Positions 54,193-64,000 are shown, counted from the stretch's first letter. The stretch: DNA of 64,000 nucleotides from an uncultured Pseudobutyrivibrio sp. (GCA_900546435.1 URCQ01000006.1:1-64000), one strand, 5' to 3'. The notes: generated by a model from the letters alone, not told the origin. Program-made: numbers and translations.

Positions 54193-57100
54193 TGCCAAGA
54201 AATAAAGAGATTAAGAAAGTACTTGTAATTGGATCTGGTCCAATCGTAATCGGACAGGCTGCTGAGTTTGACTATGCTGGTACACAGGCATGTCGTTCTC
54301 TGAAAGAAGAAGGTATTGAGGTTGTTCTGGTGAATTCCAATCCGGCGACCATCATGACAGATAAAGAAATTGCTGACGAAGTGTATATTGAGCCTTTGAC
54401 AGCAAAAGTATTAGAGCAGATTATCTTAAAGGAAAAGCCAGACAGTGTATTGCCAACGCTTGGTGGACAGGCAGGTTTGAACCTTGGTATGGAACTTGCG
54501 GAATCCGGTTTTTTGGAGGAGCATGGCATCAAACTGATTGGTACGACAGCAGAGACGATTTTTAAGGCAGAAGACCGTCAGGCATTTAAGGACACGATGG
54601 AAAAAATTGGTGAGCCTTGTGCTGCTTCTCTGGTTGTAAATAATGTAGAAGATGGTATTAAGTTTACGAATACCATTGGTTATCCGGTTGTACTTCGTCC
54701 GGCATTTACCCTTGGTGGTAGTGGCGGTGGTATTGCACACAACGAGACAGAACTGGTTGATATCCTATCCAACGGTTTACGTTTGAGCCGTGTGAATGAA
54801 GTTTTAGTAGAACGCTGTATCGCAGGATGGAAAGAAATCGAATACGAAGTAATGCGAGATGCAGCAGGCAACTGTATTACGGTTTGTAACATGGAAAATA
54901 TTGATCCGGTCGGTGTGCATACAGGAGATTCTATTGTTGTGGCACCATCACAGACATTGGGTGATAAAGAATATCAGATGCTTCGTAGTTCTGCTCTAAA
55001 TATTATTTCAGAACTTGGCATTACCGGTGGATGTAACGTACAATACGCATTGCATCCGGAAACATTTGAATATTGCGTGATCGAAGTAAATCCTCGTGTA
55101 AGCCGCTCTTCAGCACTTGCTTCTAAAGCAACCGGTTATCCGATTGCAAAAGTAGCTGCAAAGATTGCATTGGGATACACTTTGGACGAGATTCCAAATG
55201 CGATTACAGGTAAGACATTCGCTTCTTTTGAGCCAATGCTTGATTACTGCGTTGTTAAGATTCCTCGTTTGCCATTTGATAAATTTATCACAGCAAAACG
55301 TACACTGACGACCCAGATGAAGGCAACAGGTGAAGTTATGAGTATCTGCACGAATTTTGAGGGTGCTCTGATGAAAGCCATCCGTTCTCTGGAGCAGCAT
55401 GTTGACTCATTGATGAGTTATGATTTTTCTGCTTTAAGTGATGAGGAATTAGAAGAACAGCTTCATGTTGTAGATGACCGCAGAATTTATGTGATTGCTG
55501 AGGCACTTCGCAGAGGTGTTTCTTACGAACATATTCATGATATTACCAAAATTGACATCTGGTTTATCGATAAGATTTCCATCCTTGTGGAGATGGAGCA
55601 GAGACTGCAGAAGGAAGAGCTTACCGTAGAGCTTTTGAAAGAAGCAAAGCGTATTGAATTCCCGGATAACGTTATCGCACAGTTGACAGGAAAGACCACA
55701 GAGGAAATCCGTGATATGCGTTATGCAAACGATATCGTTGCCGGATTTAAGATGGTGGATACCTGTGCAGCTGAATTTGAAGCTACAACGCCATATTATT
55801 ACTCTGTTTTTGGCAGTGAAAATGAGGCGGTGGAGACAAATCCAAAGAAGAAAGTGTTAGTACTTGGTTCCGGCCCAATTCGTATCGGACAGGGTATTGA
55901 GTTCGATTACTGTTCCGTACACAGTACATGGGCATTTTCGAAGGAAGGTTATGAGACCATTATCGTAAACAATAACCCAGAGACGGTTTCTACCGACTTT
56001 GATATTGCAGATAAATTGTACTTCGAGCCGCTTACCGAAGAAGATGTAGAAAACATCGTTCGCTTTGAAAAGCCAGATGGAGCTGTTGTTCAGTTTGGTG
56101 GACAGACAGCAATTAAATTGACAGAAGCTTTGATGAAGATGGGTGTGACAATCTTAGGAACAAAAGCAGAAGATGTTGATGCGGCAGAAGATAGAGAATT
56201 ATTCGATGAGATTCTTGAGAAAACAGGAATTCCTAGAGCATCTGGCGGAACCGTATTTACAGCAGAAGAAGCGAAAAAAGTTGCGAACGAGATCGGTTAT
56301 CCGGTATTGGTGCGTCCTTCCTACGTTTTGGGTGGACAGGGAATGCAGATTGCGTTTAATGATGATGAAGTAGATGAATTTATGGAAATCATCAATCGTA
56401 TTGCGCAGGATCATCCAATCCTTGTAGATAAATATTTGCAGGGTAAAGAAATCGAAGTGGATGCTGTATGTGATGGTACGGACATTCTGATTCCAGGTAT
56501 TATGGAACATATTGAACGTACAGGTGTACATTCCGGAGATAGTATCTCTGTTTATCCAGCACATACCATTGGGGATGATATCAAGAAAAAGATTACAGAT
56601 TACACAGAAAAACTGGCACAGGCATTGCATGTGGTAGGTTTGATCAACATTCAGTTTATTGTTATGAATGATGAAGTGTATGTAATTGAGGTAAATCCAA
56701 GATCTTCCAGAACCGTACCATACATCAGTAAGGTGACTGGTATTCCAATTGTAGATCTTGCAACAAAAGTGATTATTGGTAATACATTAAGGGGTATGGG
56801 ATATACACCAGGTTTACAGCCGGAAGCAGAATATGTAGCAGTGAAGATGCCAGTATTCTCTTTTGAAAAATTGCGTGGTGCGGAGATTTCTCTTGGACCG
56901 GAAATGAAATCTACAGGTGAATGTCTTGGTATTGCAAAGACATTTGATGAAGCGTTGTATAAGGCATTCTTAGGTGCTGGTATTGTACTTCCAAAACATA
57001 AGCAGATGATCATTACGGTAAAAGATGCAGACAAACCGGAAGCGGTTGATGTTGCAAAGCGATTTGCTGCACTTGGTTATAAGATTTATGCAACCAGAAG

Positions 57101-57398
57101 TACGGCGAAGTATCTGCAGGAACATGGTGTAGATGCATTGTGGGTAAATAAGATTACACAGGAATCTCCAAATGTTATGGATTTGATCTTAGGACATAAG
57201 ATTGATTTGGTTATTGATACACCAACCCAGGGACATGGAGATAAGAATCGTGATGGATTTTTGATTCGCCGTAATGCAATTGAGACCGGTGTCCACTGTA
57301 TCACAGCAATGGATACAGCAAATGCACTTGCAACCAGTTTGGAATCTGCAACAGAAGAATTTACACTTGTAGATATTGCCAAGATTAAAAATATTTAA
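54192..57398 (+). CDS. carB: Carbamoyl phosphate synthase large subunit
   Basis: The 1068-residue synthetase subunit has two homologous ATP-grasp halves (from VLVIGSGPIVIGQAAEFDY at about residue 10 and VLVLGSGPIRIGQGIEFDYC at about 555), an oligomerisation domain between them, and a C-terminal MGS-like allosteric domain (about 930-1068, TPTQGHGDKNRDGFLIRRNA-type sequence). It makes carbamoyl phosphate from bicarbonate, two ATP and ammonia from CarA. It is not followed by other pyrimidine genes; a terminator lies 75 nt downstream. Confidence 0.97.
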   Translation: MPRNKEIKKVLVIGSGPIVIGQAAEFDYAGTQACRSLKEEGIEVVLVNSNPATIMTDKEIADEVYIEPLTAKVLEQIILKEKPDSVLPTLGGQAGLNLGMELAESGFLEEHGIKLIGTTAETIFKAEDRQAFKDTMEKIGEPCAASLVVNNVEDGIKFTNTIGYPVVLRPAFTLGGSGGGIAHNETELVDILSNGLRLSRVNEVLVERCIAGWKEIEYEVMRDAAGNCITVCNMENIDPVGVHTGDSIVVAPSQTLGDKEYQMLRSSALNIISELGITGGCNVQYALHPETFEYCVIEVNPRVSRSSALASKATGYPIAKVAAKIALGYTLDEIPNAITGKTFASFEPMLDYCVVKIPRLPFDKFITAKRTLTTQMKATGEVMSICTNFEGALMKAIRSLEQHVDSLMSYDFSALSDEELEEQLHVVDDRRIYVIAEALRRGVSYEHIHDITKIDIWFIDKISILVEMEQRLQKEELTVELLKEAKRIEFPDNVIAQLTGKTTEEIRDMRYANDIVAGFKMVDTCAAEFEATTPYYYSVFGSENEAVETNPKKKVLVLGSGPIRIGQGIEFDYCSVHSTWAFSKEGYETIIVNNNPETVSTDFDIADKLYFEPLTEEDVENIVRFEKPDGAVVQFGGQTAIKLTEALMKMGVTILGTKAEDVDAAEDRELFDEILEKTGIPRASGGTVFTAEEAKKVANEIGYPVLVRPSYVLGGQGMQIAFNDDEVDEFMEIINRIAQDHPILVDKYLQGKEIEVDAVCDGTDILIPGIMEHIERTGVHSGDSISVYPAHTIGDDIKKKITDYTEKLAQALHVVGLINIQFIVMNDEVYVIEVNPRSSRTVPYISKVTGIPIVDLATKVIIGNTLRGMGYTPGLQPEAEYVAVKMPVFSFEKLRGAEISLGPEMKSTGECLGIAKTFDEALYKAFLGAGIVLPKHKQMIITVKDADKPEAVDVAKRFAALGYKIYATRSTAKYLQEHGVDALWVNKITQESPNVMDLILGHKIDLVIDTPTQGHGDKNRDGFLIRRNAIETGVHCITAMDTANALATSLESATEEFTLVDIAKIKNI

Positions 57399-57473
57399 AA
57401 TTGTGTAATTTGGGATGCATCCATTGGTTGGATTAAGAAAAACCTATTCATGAATTATAAAATGTATTAAAAT

Positions 57474-57504
57474 AATGCTGTGGCAAATGCCACAGCATTT
57501 TTTT
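57474..57504 (+). terminator. Terminator after carAB
   Basis: AATGCTGTGGC (57474-57484), a 4-nt loop, GCCACAGCATT (57489-57499), then a run of T. The stem is a perfect 11 bp. Confidence 0.9.
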
Positions 57505-57520
57505 ATGAGAGGTGAAAGGT

Positions 57521-59359
57521 ATGCATAGACTGATAGAATATCTGAAGAAACATACGTTATTTGCGGATGGAGCAATGGGGACATACTATGGGGAAAAATA
57601 TCAGGAAGATGGATTCTTAGTGGAAAAGGCGAACTTACTTTTCCCGGAGCGCATCAAAGAAATTCACCTGGAATATTTGCAAAGTGGGGCAAGACTGCTT
57701 AGAACAAATACATTTGCAATCAATACCGGATTTTTCGCAACCAGAGAGGAAATGAAAAAACACATCAAAGCGGGATATCATCTTGCGGAAGATGCTAAAG
57801 ACACTTTTTTGAAACAATGTGAAAAAGAAGGAAAAAAGAAACCGGAAATATTTATAGCAGCAGATATTGGGACGATTTATGATCTGGGGCAGAGAGACGA
57901 GAATCGTGTTTTACAGGAATACAAATTTCTGATTGATACCTTTATGGAAGCTGGCGCAGATATTTTCCTATTGGAAACACAAGCGGATATTTATTATATT
58001 CCGGCATTGGTATCGTATATTAAGGAACAGAATAAGGATGCTTTTGTGGCAGTTACGTTCTCTTTTGATAAAACAGGGTATACAAAGACCGGGCTTCGTC
58101 TGGAACGTATGATTTGCCGGATGTGTGAATTAAACGATGTGGATGCATACGGCATGAATTGCGGAATGGAAGCAGTACATATGTATCAGATGTTGAAAAA
58201 TGTGACATTTCCGTCGGATAAGCCAGTTCTTGCACTGCCAAATGCAGGCTATCCATACCAGCTGCGTGGAAAAACGATTTATGGGAGAAATGCACCTTAT
58301 TTTTGCCAGGTGTTGCGAAAGATTTATGGATTAGGAATCGATGCGATTGGTGGGTGCTGTGGCACGACACCGGCATATTTTACAGAACTTTATGCAGAAT
58401 TAGAAAAAGAGACAAAACCACAAAAATTAATAGGGGATGTAGAAGAAACATCTGTGAGTCGTACGGAATCTGAGTTTTGGAAGAAATTGCAGTCGGGGGA
58501 CAAACCGTTTGTTGTGGAACTGGATCCGCCATCTGATTTGCAGGTGGATAAGTTGTTGGATGGAGCGCAGATGTTAAAGGAGCATCGTGTGGATTTATTG
58601 ACATTATCAGATTCACCAATGGCACGAAGCCGCATGGATGCGTCCCTTTTGGGGAGTAAAATTCAGCGCGAGACAGGAATTTATGTGATGCCACATCTTT
58701 CCTGCAGAGACCGGAATGTCATTTCACTACGTGGAACGATGTTGGGAGATTACGTGAATGAACTGAAGCATTTTCTGATTGTGACAGGGGATCCAGTGGC
58801 AAAAAATGACCGCAGTACCATTACGCAGGTTTATGATTACAATTCAATTAAATTTATGGGATTGCTGCATGAAATGAATGAGGATCAGTTCCGTCAGGAT
58901 CGCATTGTTTATGGTGGAGCACTGAATTATCAGGGCGTTGGTGTGGATGCCATTGCAAGGCGTATGCAATTAAAGATGGAACAGGGATGCAGTTTCTTTT
59001 TGACACAACCGATTTACAGTGATGCAGATGTAGAGCGGATTGCGGATTTAAAAGAGCGTACAGGTGCGAAGATTATCGGTGGTATTATGCCATTGGTAAG
59101 CCGGAAAAATGCATTGTTTATTGCAAATCAGATGCCGGGAATGCATGTGCCGCAGGAAGTATTGGATCGCTATGAAGAAGGAATGAGTCGCGAGGAGTAT
59201 GAAGAGGTGGCAATTTGCGTTTCTGTGGAAATTGCGAAAAAACTAACAGATATTGTGGATGGATATTATTTTATGACACCATTTAATCGTGTGGGATTGA
59301 TTTGCAATATCATTGAACGTGTACGCGAGGAAGGCTTATCAAGCTACGCGAAAGAATAG
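57521..59359 (+). CDS. Bifunctional homocysteine S-methyltransferase / methylenetetrahydrofolate reductase
   Basis: A 612-residue fusion like Bacillus YitJ. The N-terminal half (about 1-300) is a zinc-dependent homocysteine methyltransferase domain with GAMGTYYGE and the three zinc cysteines Cys214, Cys279 and Cys280 (GGCCGTTP). The C-terminal half (about 320-612) is a methylenetetrahydrofolate reductase-type barrel (VVELDPPSD, FLTQPIYSDADV). It would make 5-methyltetrahydrofolate and act in methionine synthesis. There is no cobalamin domain. ATG 57521 is preferred over GTG 57512. No S-box riboswitch lies in the short gap after the carAB terminator. The ABC exporter follows after 14 nt. Confidence 0.93.
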   Translation: MHRLIEYLKKHTLFADGAMGTYYGEKYQEDGFLVEKANLLFPERIKEIHLEYLQSGARLLRTNTFAINTGFFATREEMKKHIKAGYHLAEDAKDTFLKQCEKEGKKKPEIFIAADIGTIYDLGQRDENRVLQEYKFLIDTFMEAGADIFLLETQADIYYIPALVSYIKEQNKDAFVAVTFSFDKTGYTKTGLRLERMICRMCELNDVDAYGMNCGMEAVHMYQMLKNVTFPSDKPVLALPNAGYPYQLRGKTIYGRNAPYFCQVLRKIYGLGIDAIGGCCGTTPAYFTELYAELEKETKPQKLIGDVEETSVSRTESEFWKKLQSGDKPFVVELDPPSDLQVDKLLDGAQMLKEHRVDLLTLSDSPMARSRMDASLLGSKIQRETGIYVMPHLSCRDRNVISLRGTMLGDYVNELKHFLIVTGDPVAKNDRSTITQVYDYNSIKFMGLLHEMNEDQFRQDRIVYGGALNYQGVGVDAIARRMQLKMEQGCSFFLTQPIYSDADVERIADLKERTGAKIIGGIMPLVSRKNALFIANQMPGMHVPQEVLDRYEEGMSREEYEEVAICVSVEIAKKLTDIVDGYYFMTPFNRVGLICNIIERVREEGLSSYAKE

Positions 59360-59373
59360 GAACGGGTGAAAAG

Positions 59374-61584
59374 ATGAAATTTTTGTTTCAAAACTTATGG
59401 GAAAGAAAACGTGCAGTTGCAATCGTTATTGTACTTTTGGTTGTACAGGCGCTGTGTGAACTGTCACTTCCGAATTATACAGCGGATATTGTAGATGTCG
59501 GCATTCAGCAAAATGGTGTGGACTCTGTTGCGATGCGTGAAATGAGTCGGGATACATATGAGTGGCTGATGGCATTTATGAATACCGATGAATGTGCATA
59601 TGTTGCGTCCTGCTACGAGGAAGGAAAAGACAGCTATGTATTAAAGCATGCAATAGAAGCGGACCAGGATAAGATAAAAAAATTGGAACAGACGTTGCAG
59701 GAACCGTTGGTGCTGACTTATTTTATGGAATATGGAGCGCAGCAGACCGCTGATTCGCAGTATGCATCCATGATGGGCAATGCCGCAGAAGGTCTTGCGC
59801 AGGTGCAAAAATTAAAGGATGCAGGGGTGTTGCAACCGACATCTTTGTATGAAATGAGAAAACAGGTTTCGGAGCAGTTTGGTGAATTGGGTGATACCAT
59901 GACAGATCAGCTTTCGGTTGCTATGGTGGAAAAAGAATATGAAACGCTAGGCTATGATATGCAAAAGATGCAGATGCAATATCTGCTTCATACAGGGGGT
60001 GTTATGATTCTTATGACGCTTGGTATGCTTGCTGCTGCTGTGCTGCTTGGATTTGTTTCTTCAAAAACGGCAGCAGACATTGGACGCTCTTTGCGACAAA
60101 AGGTATATACAAGTGTTATTTCCTATTCGGGAAAGGAAATTGACCAGTTTTCAACAGCTTCTTTGATTACGAGATGTACGAATGATATCCAGCAGGTGCA
60201 GATGGTGGAAGTAATGTTGCTGCGTCTGGTACTTTATGCGCCGGTACTTGCAATTGGTGGTATCATTATGGTTTCCCGTACCGACACATCTATGAGTTGG
60301 ATTATTTTTATTGCCGTTGCTGTTATTATTGGCGTTGTGCTGGTATTGATGAAATTCTCAATGCCAAAGTTTAAGATGATGCAAAAGCTGGTGGATCGTC
60401 TGAATCTTGTTTCTAGAGAAATTTTGACAGGAATTCCGGTTATCCGTGCATTTTCGCGTGAAGAGCATGAAAAAGAACGATTTCAAGATGCGAATACCGC
60501 ATTGATGGAAACGCAATTGTATACCAGCCGCATGATGGCATGGATGATGCCGATTATGATGCTGATTATGAATTGCATCACGATCGCAGTGGTATGGTTT
60601 GGCGCGAAAGGTATTTCAGCGGGACAGATGCAGGTGGGCGATATGATGGCATTTATCACCTATGCTATGGTGATTGTTATGTCCTTTTTGTTATTGACCA
60701 TGATGTCGATTATGTTGCCAAGAGCTGGCGTTGCGGCAGAACGTATTCAGGAGGTGCTCTGCACAAAATCATCCATTGAAGACGCCAAGACAGTGGCTGA
60801 TGATGCCATGGGACAGATTCGTGGAGAACTAGCTTTTCATGATGTCTGCTTCGCGTATCCAAATGCGAAGAGTAATGTTTTAGATCATTTGGATTTTGTT
60901 GCGGAACCGGGAAAGACAACAGCAATTATTGGAAGTACGGGGTGTGGAAAATCAACACTTTTACAGTTGATTCCACGTCTTTATGACGTTACCGAAGGAA
61001 GTATTACATTAGATGGCATTGATATCCGCAAAATATCACAAAAGAAACTGCGCGATGCGATTGGTTATGTGCCGCAAAAAGCCGTGCTGTTTTCCGGCGA
61101 TATCCGTTCAAATATCAAATATGCAGATGATGGCATATCAGATGATGTTATGATAAAGGCAGCCGAGATTGCACAGGCAACGGAATTTGTGGAGGAAAAA
61201 GAGAAGAAATACGAGAGCCATATTTCACAAGGTGGATCGAATGTGTCCGGGGGACAAAAACAGCGACTGGCAATTGCAAGGGCGATTGCAAAGGAGCCAA
61301 AGATATATTTGTTTGACGATAGTTTTTCTGCACTTGATTTTAAGACAGATAAGGCGTTGCGGGAAGCATTGTTTATGCATGCGAAAGATGCGACTATCCT
61401 TATTGTAGCACAGCGGATCAGTACGATTTTGCATGCAGACCAGATTCTTGTTTTGGATGAGGGAAAGATTGTTGGTAAGGGAACACATCGGGAACTCTTA
61501 AAGACATGCCAGACCTATCAGGAAATAGCAATGTCGCAGTTGAGCCAGAGTGAGCTTGAAAAGACGAAGGGAGGCATGGCGTAA
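59374..61584 (+). CDS. ABC exporter subunit with degenerate ATPase site
   Basis: Half-transporter of 736 residues: six transmembrane helices plus ATPase. A 170-residue external insertion lies between helices 1 and 2 (about residues 35-205), largely helical. Walker A is intact (GSTGCGKST, Lys526) and so is the signature (VSGGQKQRLA), but the catalytic Glu after Walker B is Asp649 (LFDDS) and the switch His is Gln680 (VAQRIST). This is the pattern of TM287-like subunits in heterodimeric exporters. The stop overlaps the start of the partner gene (TAATG). Confidence 0.92.
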   Translation: MKFLFQNLWERKRAVAIVIVLLVVQALCELSLPNYTADIVDVGIQQNGVDSVAMREMSRDTYEWLMAFMNTDECAYVASCYEEGKDSYVLKHAIEADQDKIKKLEQTLQEPLVLTYFMEYGAQQTADSQYASMMGNAAEGLAQVQKLKDAGVLQPTSLYEMRKQVSEQFGELGDTMTDQLSVAMVEKEYETLGYDMQKMQMQYLLHTGGVMILMTLGMLAAAVLLGFVSSKTAADIGRSLRQKVYTSVISYSGKEIDQFSTASLITRCTNDIQQVQMVEVMLLRLVLYAPVLAIGGIIMVSRTDTSMSWIIFIAVAVIIGVVLVLMKFSMPKFKMMQKLVDRLNLVSREILTGIPVIRAFSREEHEKERFQDANTALMETQLYTSRMMAWMMPIMMLIMNCITIAVVWFGAKGISAGQMQVGDMMAFITYAMVIVMSFLLLTMMSIMLPRAGVAAERIQEVLCTKSSIEDAKTVADDAMGQIRGELAFHDVCFAYPNAKSNVLDHLDFVAEPGKTTAIIGSTGCGKSTLLQLIPRLYDVTEGSITLDGIDIRKISQKKLRDAIGYVPQKAVLFSGDIRSNIKYADDGISDDVMIKAAEIAQATEFVEEKEKKYESHISQGGSNVSGGQKQRLAIARAIAKEPKIYLFDDSFSALDFKTDKALREALFMHAKDATILIVAQRISTILHADQILVLDEGKIVGKGTHRELLKTCQTYQEIAMSQLSQSELEKTKGGMA

Positions 61585-63434
61585 TGCGTGAGACATATGG
61601 AAAAGAAAAAACATCTCGTCGTCCACAAGGACCTATGGGAAGAGGCCATGGCAGACCGGTGGAGAAGGCTAAGGACTTCAAAGGAACCTTGCGAAAACTT
61701 TTGAAATATCTTGGCGCATATAAAGTAGGAATCGGGGTTGTTATTTTCTTTGCAGTATTAAGTACGGTTTTTAACGTGATTGGACCGAAAGTGTTAAGTC
61801 TTGCTACGACAGAGCTGTTCAATGGTCTGGTGGCAAAAATTCAAGGAACAGGTTCGATACAGTTTGACAGAATCGCAAAGATCCTATTGAGTTTGTTGAC
61901 CATTTATCTTTTTAGTGCGCTTATGAGCTTTATACAGGGCTATATTATGGCTGGCGTGGCGCAGAAGATGACCTTTCGGATGCGTTCAGAAATATCAGAA
62001 AAAATACATCGCCTGCCGATGGCATATTTTGAATCCAAAACAGTAGGCGAAATTTTATCCCGTATTACGAATGATGTAGATACGTTAGGACAAAGTCTGA
62101 ATCAAAGCGTGACGCAGGTGATTACGTCATTGACAACCATGATTGGTGTGCTGGTTATGATGTTATGGATTAGTCCATGGATGACGTTGATAGCGCTTGT
62201 AATTCTGCCAGTTTCTCTTGGACTGGTTATGCTTGTGGTGAAGTTTTCACAGAAGTATTTCATTGCACAGCAAAGAACGCTGGGAGAAATCAATGGGCAG
62301 GTGGAAGAAACATTTGCCGGACAAAACATTGTAAAGGCGTTTAATAAGGAAGAAGATGTGCTGGCAGAGTTTCGGGCAAAAAATGAGGAATTGTATCATT
62401 CTGCATGGAAATCACAGTTTTTATCCGGTTTGATGCAGCCGGTCATGACATTTGTGGGAAATCTGGGGTATGTTGCGGTTGCAATCGTAGGTAGTGTATT
62501 TGCGGTTACAGGAAGCATAACGGTTGGTGACATTCAGGCATTTATCCAGTATGTGAAAAACTTTACACAGCCAATCCAGCAGATGGCAAATGTTTCGAAT
62601 CTTTTGCAGTCGACCGTGGCAGCTGCGGAGCGTGTATTTGAATTTTTAGAGGAAAAAGAGGAACAAGAACCGGAGCATCCGCTTGTGATGGATCATGTGG
62701 AAGGGGCGGTATCGTTTGAACACGTACAGTTTGGCTATCAGCCGGATCAACCAATCATCCATGATTTCTCAAGTGAAGTCAGACCGGGACAGATGGTAGC
62801 TATCGTTGGCCCGACAGGTGCGGGAAAGACAACAATGGTAAAACTTCTGATGCGTTTTTACGATGTAGATGCCGGTTGTATCCGCATTGACGGGCAGGAC
62901 ATCCGTTCCTTCGGACGCAGTAATCTGCGTGAACACTTTGGAATGGTTTTGCAGGATACCTGGCTGTTTAAAGGTACGATTATGGAAAATATCCGCTATG
63001 GGAAACTGACAGCATCGGATGCGGAAGTTATGGATGCGGCAAAAGCTGCGCATGCACATCATTTTATTGAGACATTACCGGGAGGCTATGATTTTGTCTT
63101 GAATGAGGAAGCGACCAATGTATCCCAGGGACAGCGACAGCTGCTTACGATAGCACGTTCTATTTTGGCGGACAATCCAATCTTGATTCTGGATGAGGCG
63201 ACAAGTTCTGTGGATACGCGAACCGAACAACGGATTCAAAAAGCGATGAATCATCTGATGCAGGGAAGAACAAGCTTTGTTATTGCACATAGATTATCAA
63301 CCATTAAGGACGCAGATATGATTTTAGTGATGAAAGACGGCGATATCATAGAACAGGGAAACCACGAAGCATTGATTACACAAAATGGCTTTTATGCTGA
63401 GTTGTATAACAGTCAATTTGAAAACGTGGGATGA
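61584..63434 (+). CDS. ABC exporter partner subunit with consensus ATPase site
   Basis: Second half-transporter, 616 residues: an Arg/Gly-rich N-terminal tail, six transmembrane helices and an ATPase domain. Walker A is GPTGAGKTT. The catalytic Glu538 (LILDEATSS) and switch His569 (IAHRLST) are intact, but the signature is SQGQ (514-517) rather than SGGQ. With its partner it forms one functional and one degenerate ATP site. It is probably a multidrug or lipid exporter; the substrate is unknown. No clear terminator follows. Confidence 0.93.
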   Translation: MRETYGKEKTSRRPQGPMGRGHGRPVEKAKDFKGTLRKLLKYLGAYKVGIGVVIFFAVLSTVFNVIGPKVLSLATTELFNGLVAKIQGTGSIQFDRIAKILLSLLTIYLFSALMSFIQGYIMAGVAQKMTFRMRSEISEKIHRLPMAYFESKTVGEILSRITNDVDTLGQSLNQSVTQVITSLTTMIGVLVMMLWISPWMTLIALVILPVSLGLVMLVVKFSQKYFIAQQRTLGEINGQVEETFAGQNIVKAFNKEEDVLAEFRAKNEELYHSAWKSQFLSGLMQPVMTFVGNLGYVAVAIVGSVFAVTGSITVGDIQAFIQYVKNFTQPIQQMANVSNLLQSTVAAAERVFEFLEEKEEQEPEHPLVMDHVEGAVSFEHVQFGYQPDQPIIHDFSSEVRPGQMVAIVGPTGAGKTTMVKLLMRFYDVDAGCIRIDGQDIRSFGRSNLREHFGMVLQDTWLFKGTIMENIRYGKLTASDAEVMDAAKAAHAHHFIETLPGGYDFVLNEEATNVSQGQRQLLTIARSILADNPILILDEATSSVDTRTEQRIQKAMNHLMQGRTSFVIAHRLSTIKDADMILVMKDGDIIEQGNHEALITQNGFYAELYNSQFENVG

Positions 63435-63558
63435 TACGATTTCATCAGCCATTGTATATAATTTTGCGATTTTATAAATAATACAGGAATATATATATAG
63501 CTTGAAAAGATTGTGCTATAATTTTTCTATGGTTATACAGCACGAGGAGGAAAAAAAT

Positions 63559-64000
63559 ATGGGACTTTTAGAACAACAGATGCGGGAAAAGAATAAGATT
63601 GCATTTACTGTAGCAATGATTGTTGCCGGACTTGAGACATTGTTAGCACTTCTTAGTTTGACACAAAGTAATACCAATATGATGCTTGCGGTTGTCAGAA
63701 CAGCAGTGTGTATCGCGGCGCTGGTGATTATGATTGTTACATACAATAAGAACAAGGCAGGGGATGGATTTGAAAAAATATGCATTCTGACATTGATTGC
63801 CGTGTATGCGGTGTATTCGCTTACCGTGCGCCGCATTGATATGTATGCGTTTATGTTTCCGATTTTGTTTACTATGATTGTGTATATGCATCCACAGTGG
63901 GTGTTAATTGGTGGCGCAGCGTTTAGTGTGGTAAATGGTCTAAAAGTTGTTTTGTGTAAGATACAGTATGCGGATGATAGTGCTATGTTTGCAACTAGTG
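63559..64000 (+). CDS. N-terminal part of a membrane protein, probably a chemoreceptor (runs off the window)
   Basis: The frame starts at ATG 63559 after GAGGAGG and is open to the window end. The 147 residues visible have a short charged start (MGLLEQQMREKNKI) and four or five closely packed hydrophobic helices. Some Lachnospiraceae chemoreceptors begin with such a multi-pass sensor, and the start sequence is like theirs, but the signalling part is outside the window. An extended -10 (TGCTATAAT, 63514-63522) lies upstream. Confidence 0.6.
   Translation, partial: MGLLEQQMREKNKIAFTVAMIVAGLETLLALLSLTQSNTNMMLAVVRTAVCIAALVIMIVTYNKNKAGDGFEKICILTLIAVYAVYSLTVRRIDMYAFMFPILFTMIVYMHPQWVLIGGAAFSVVNGLKVVLCKIQYADDSAMFATS

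Noticed and set aside
1..64000. CRISPR arrays, tRNA or rRNA genes, insertion sequences
   Set aside because: No regularly spaced repeats, cloverleaf with CCA end, rRNA sequence or transposase was found on either strand by reading.

Overview
The window looks like the chromosome of an endospore-forming, low-GC Gram-positive bacterium of class Clostridia, most likely family Lachnospiraceae. The reasons are the content and order of the division cluster, the spoIIGA-sigE pair directly after ftsZ, a separate sigG, a two-gene SufC-SufB system, an HPr-like protein with a cre site, strong AGGAGG ribosome binding sites, and protein sequences that look Lachnospiraceae-like. No database search was possible, so the species is not named. 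I see no rRNA, tRNA, CRISPR array or complete mobile element.

Layout. 1-5,995: pheS-pheT, queA, a small Cys-rich DUF1540 protein behind a sigma-G-like promoter, and lgt. 6,001-6,310: a probable small RNA with its own promoter and terminator, then an mraZ promoter with four 10-bp-phased MraZ boxes. 6,311-17,602: a reduced dcw (division and cell wall) cluster: mraZ, rsmH, ftsL, two class B PBPs, mraY, murD, ftsW, divIB and ftsZ. There is no murG, murC, murB or ftsA. 17,617-21,672: sporulation block with spoIIGA-sigE behind a Spo0A-type promoter buried in the ftsZ terminator, a beta-CASP metallo-beta-lactamase protein, and an inverted sigG with a sigma-F-type promoter.

21,855-35,142: a catabolic locus for plant-type glycosides. 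It has GH3, GH2, an AraC-type regulator on the opposite strand, a domain-swapped GH3, a GH78 alpha-L-rhamnosidase and a GPH-family symporter. None of the enzymes has a visible signal peptide, so the likely plan is import followed by cytoplasmic trimming. The first GH3 and the GH78 share a C-terminal helical module, and the GH2 and symporter genes share a 36-bp promoter pattern. 35,143-36,007: a genomic scar made of a chemoreceptor tail, a broken PIN-type toxin-antitoxin pair and a piece of a phage major tail protein.

36,135-48,876: a chemoreceptor, a zinc-dependent phospholipase C-like protein, a UMF1-type MFS protein, a GH31 alpha-glucosidase, sufC-sufB, a sirtuin, a Crh-like HPr paralogue with promoter and cre site, a nuclease-helicase fusion and a LysR regulator. 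49,101-63,434: large purL, carA-carB, a homocysteine methyltransferase/methylenetetrahydrofolate reductase fusion and a heterodimeric ABC exporter. The window ends inside a membrane protein that is probably another chemoreceptor.

The most interesting points are regulatory: a Spo0A-type promoter placed inside the ftsZ terminator so that only its own transcript would expose the spoIIGA ribosome binding site; sigma-F and sigma-G-like promoters; the small RNA before mraZ; and the cre-controlled HPr paralogue lacking the phosphorylatable histidine. All of these are read from sequence and need experimental or comparative confirmation.
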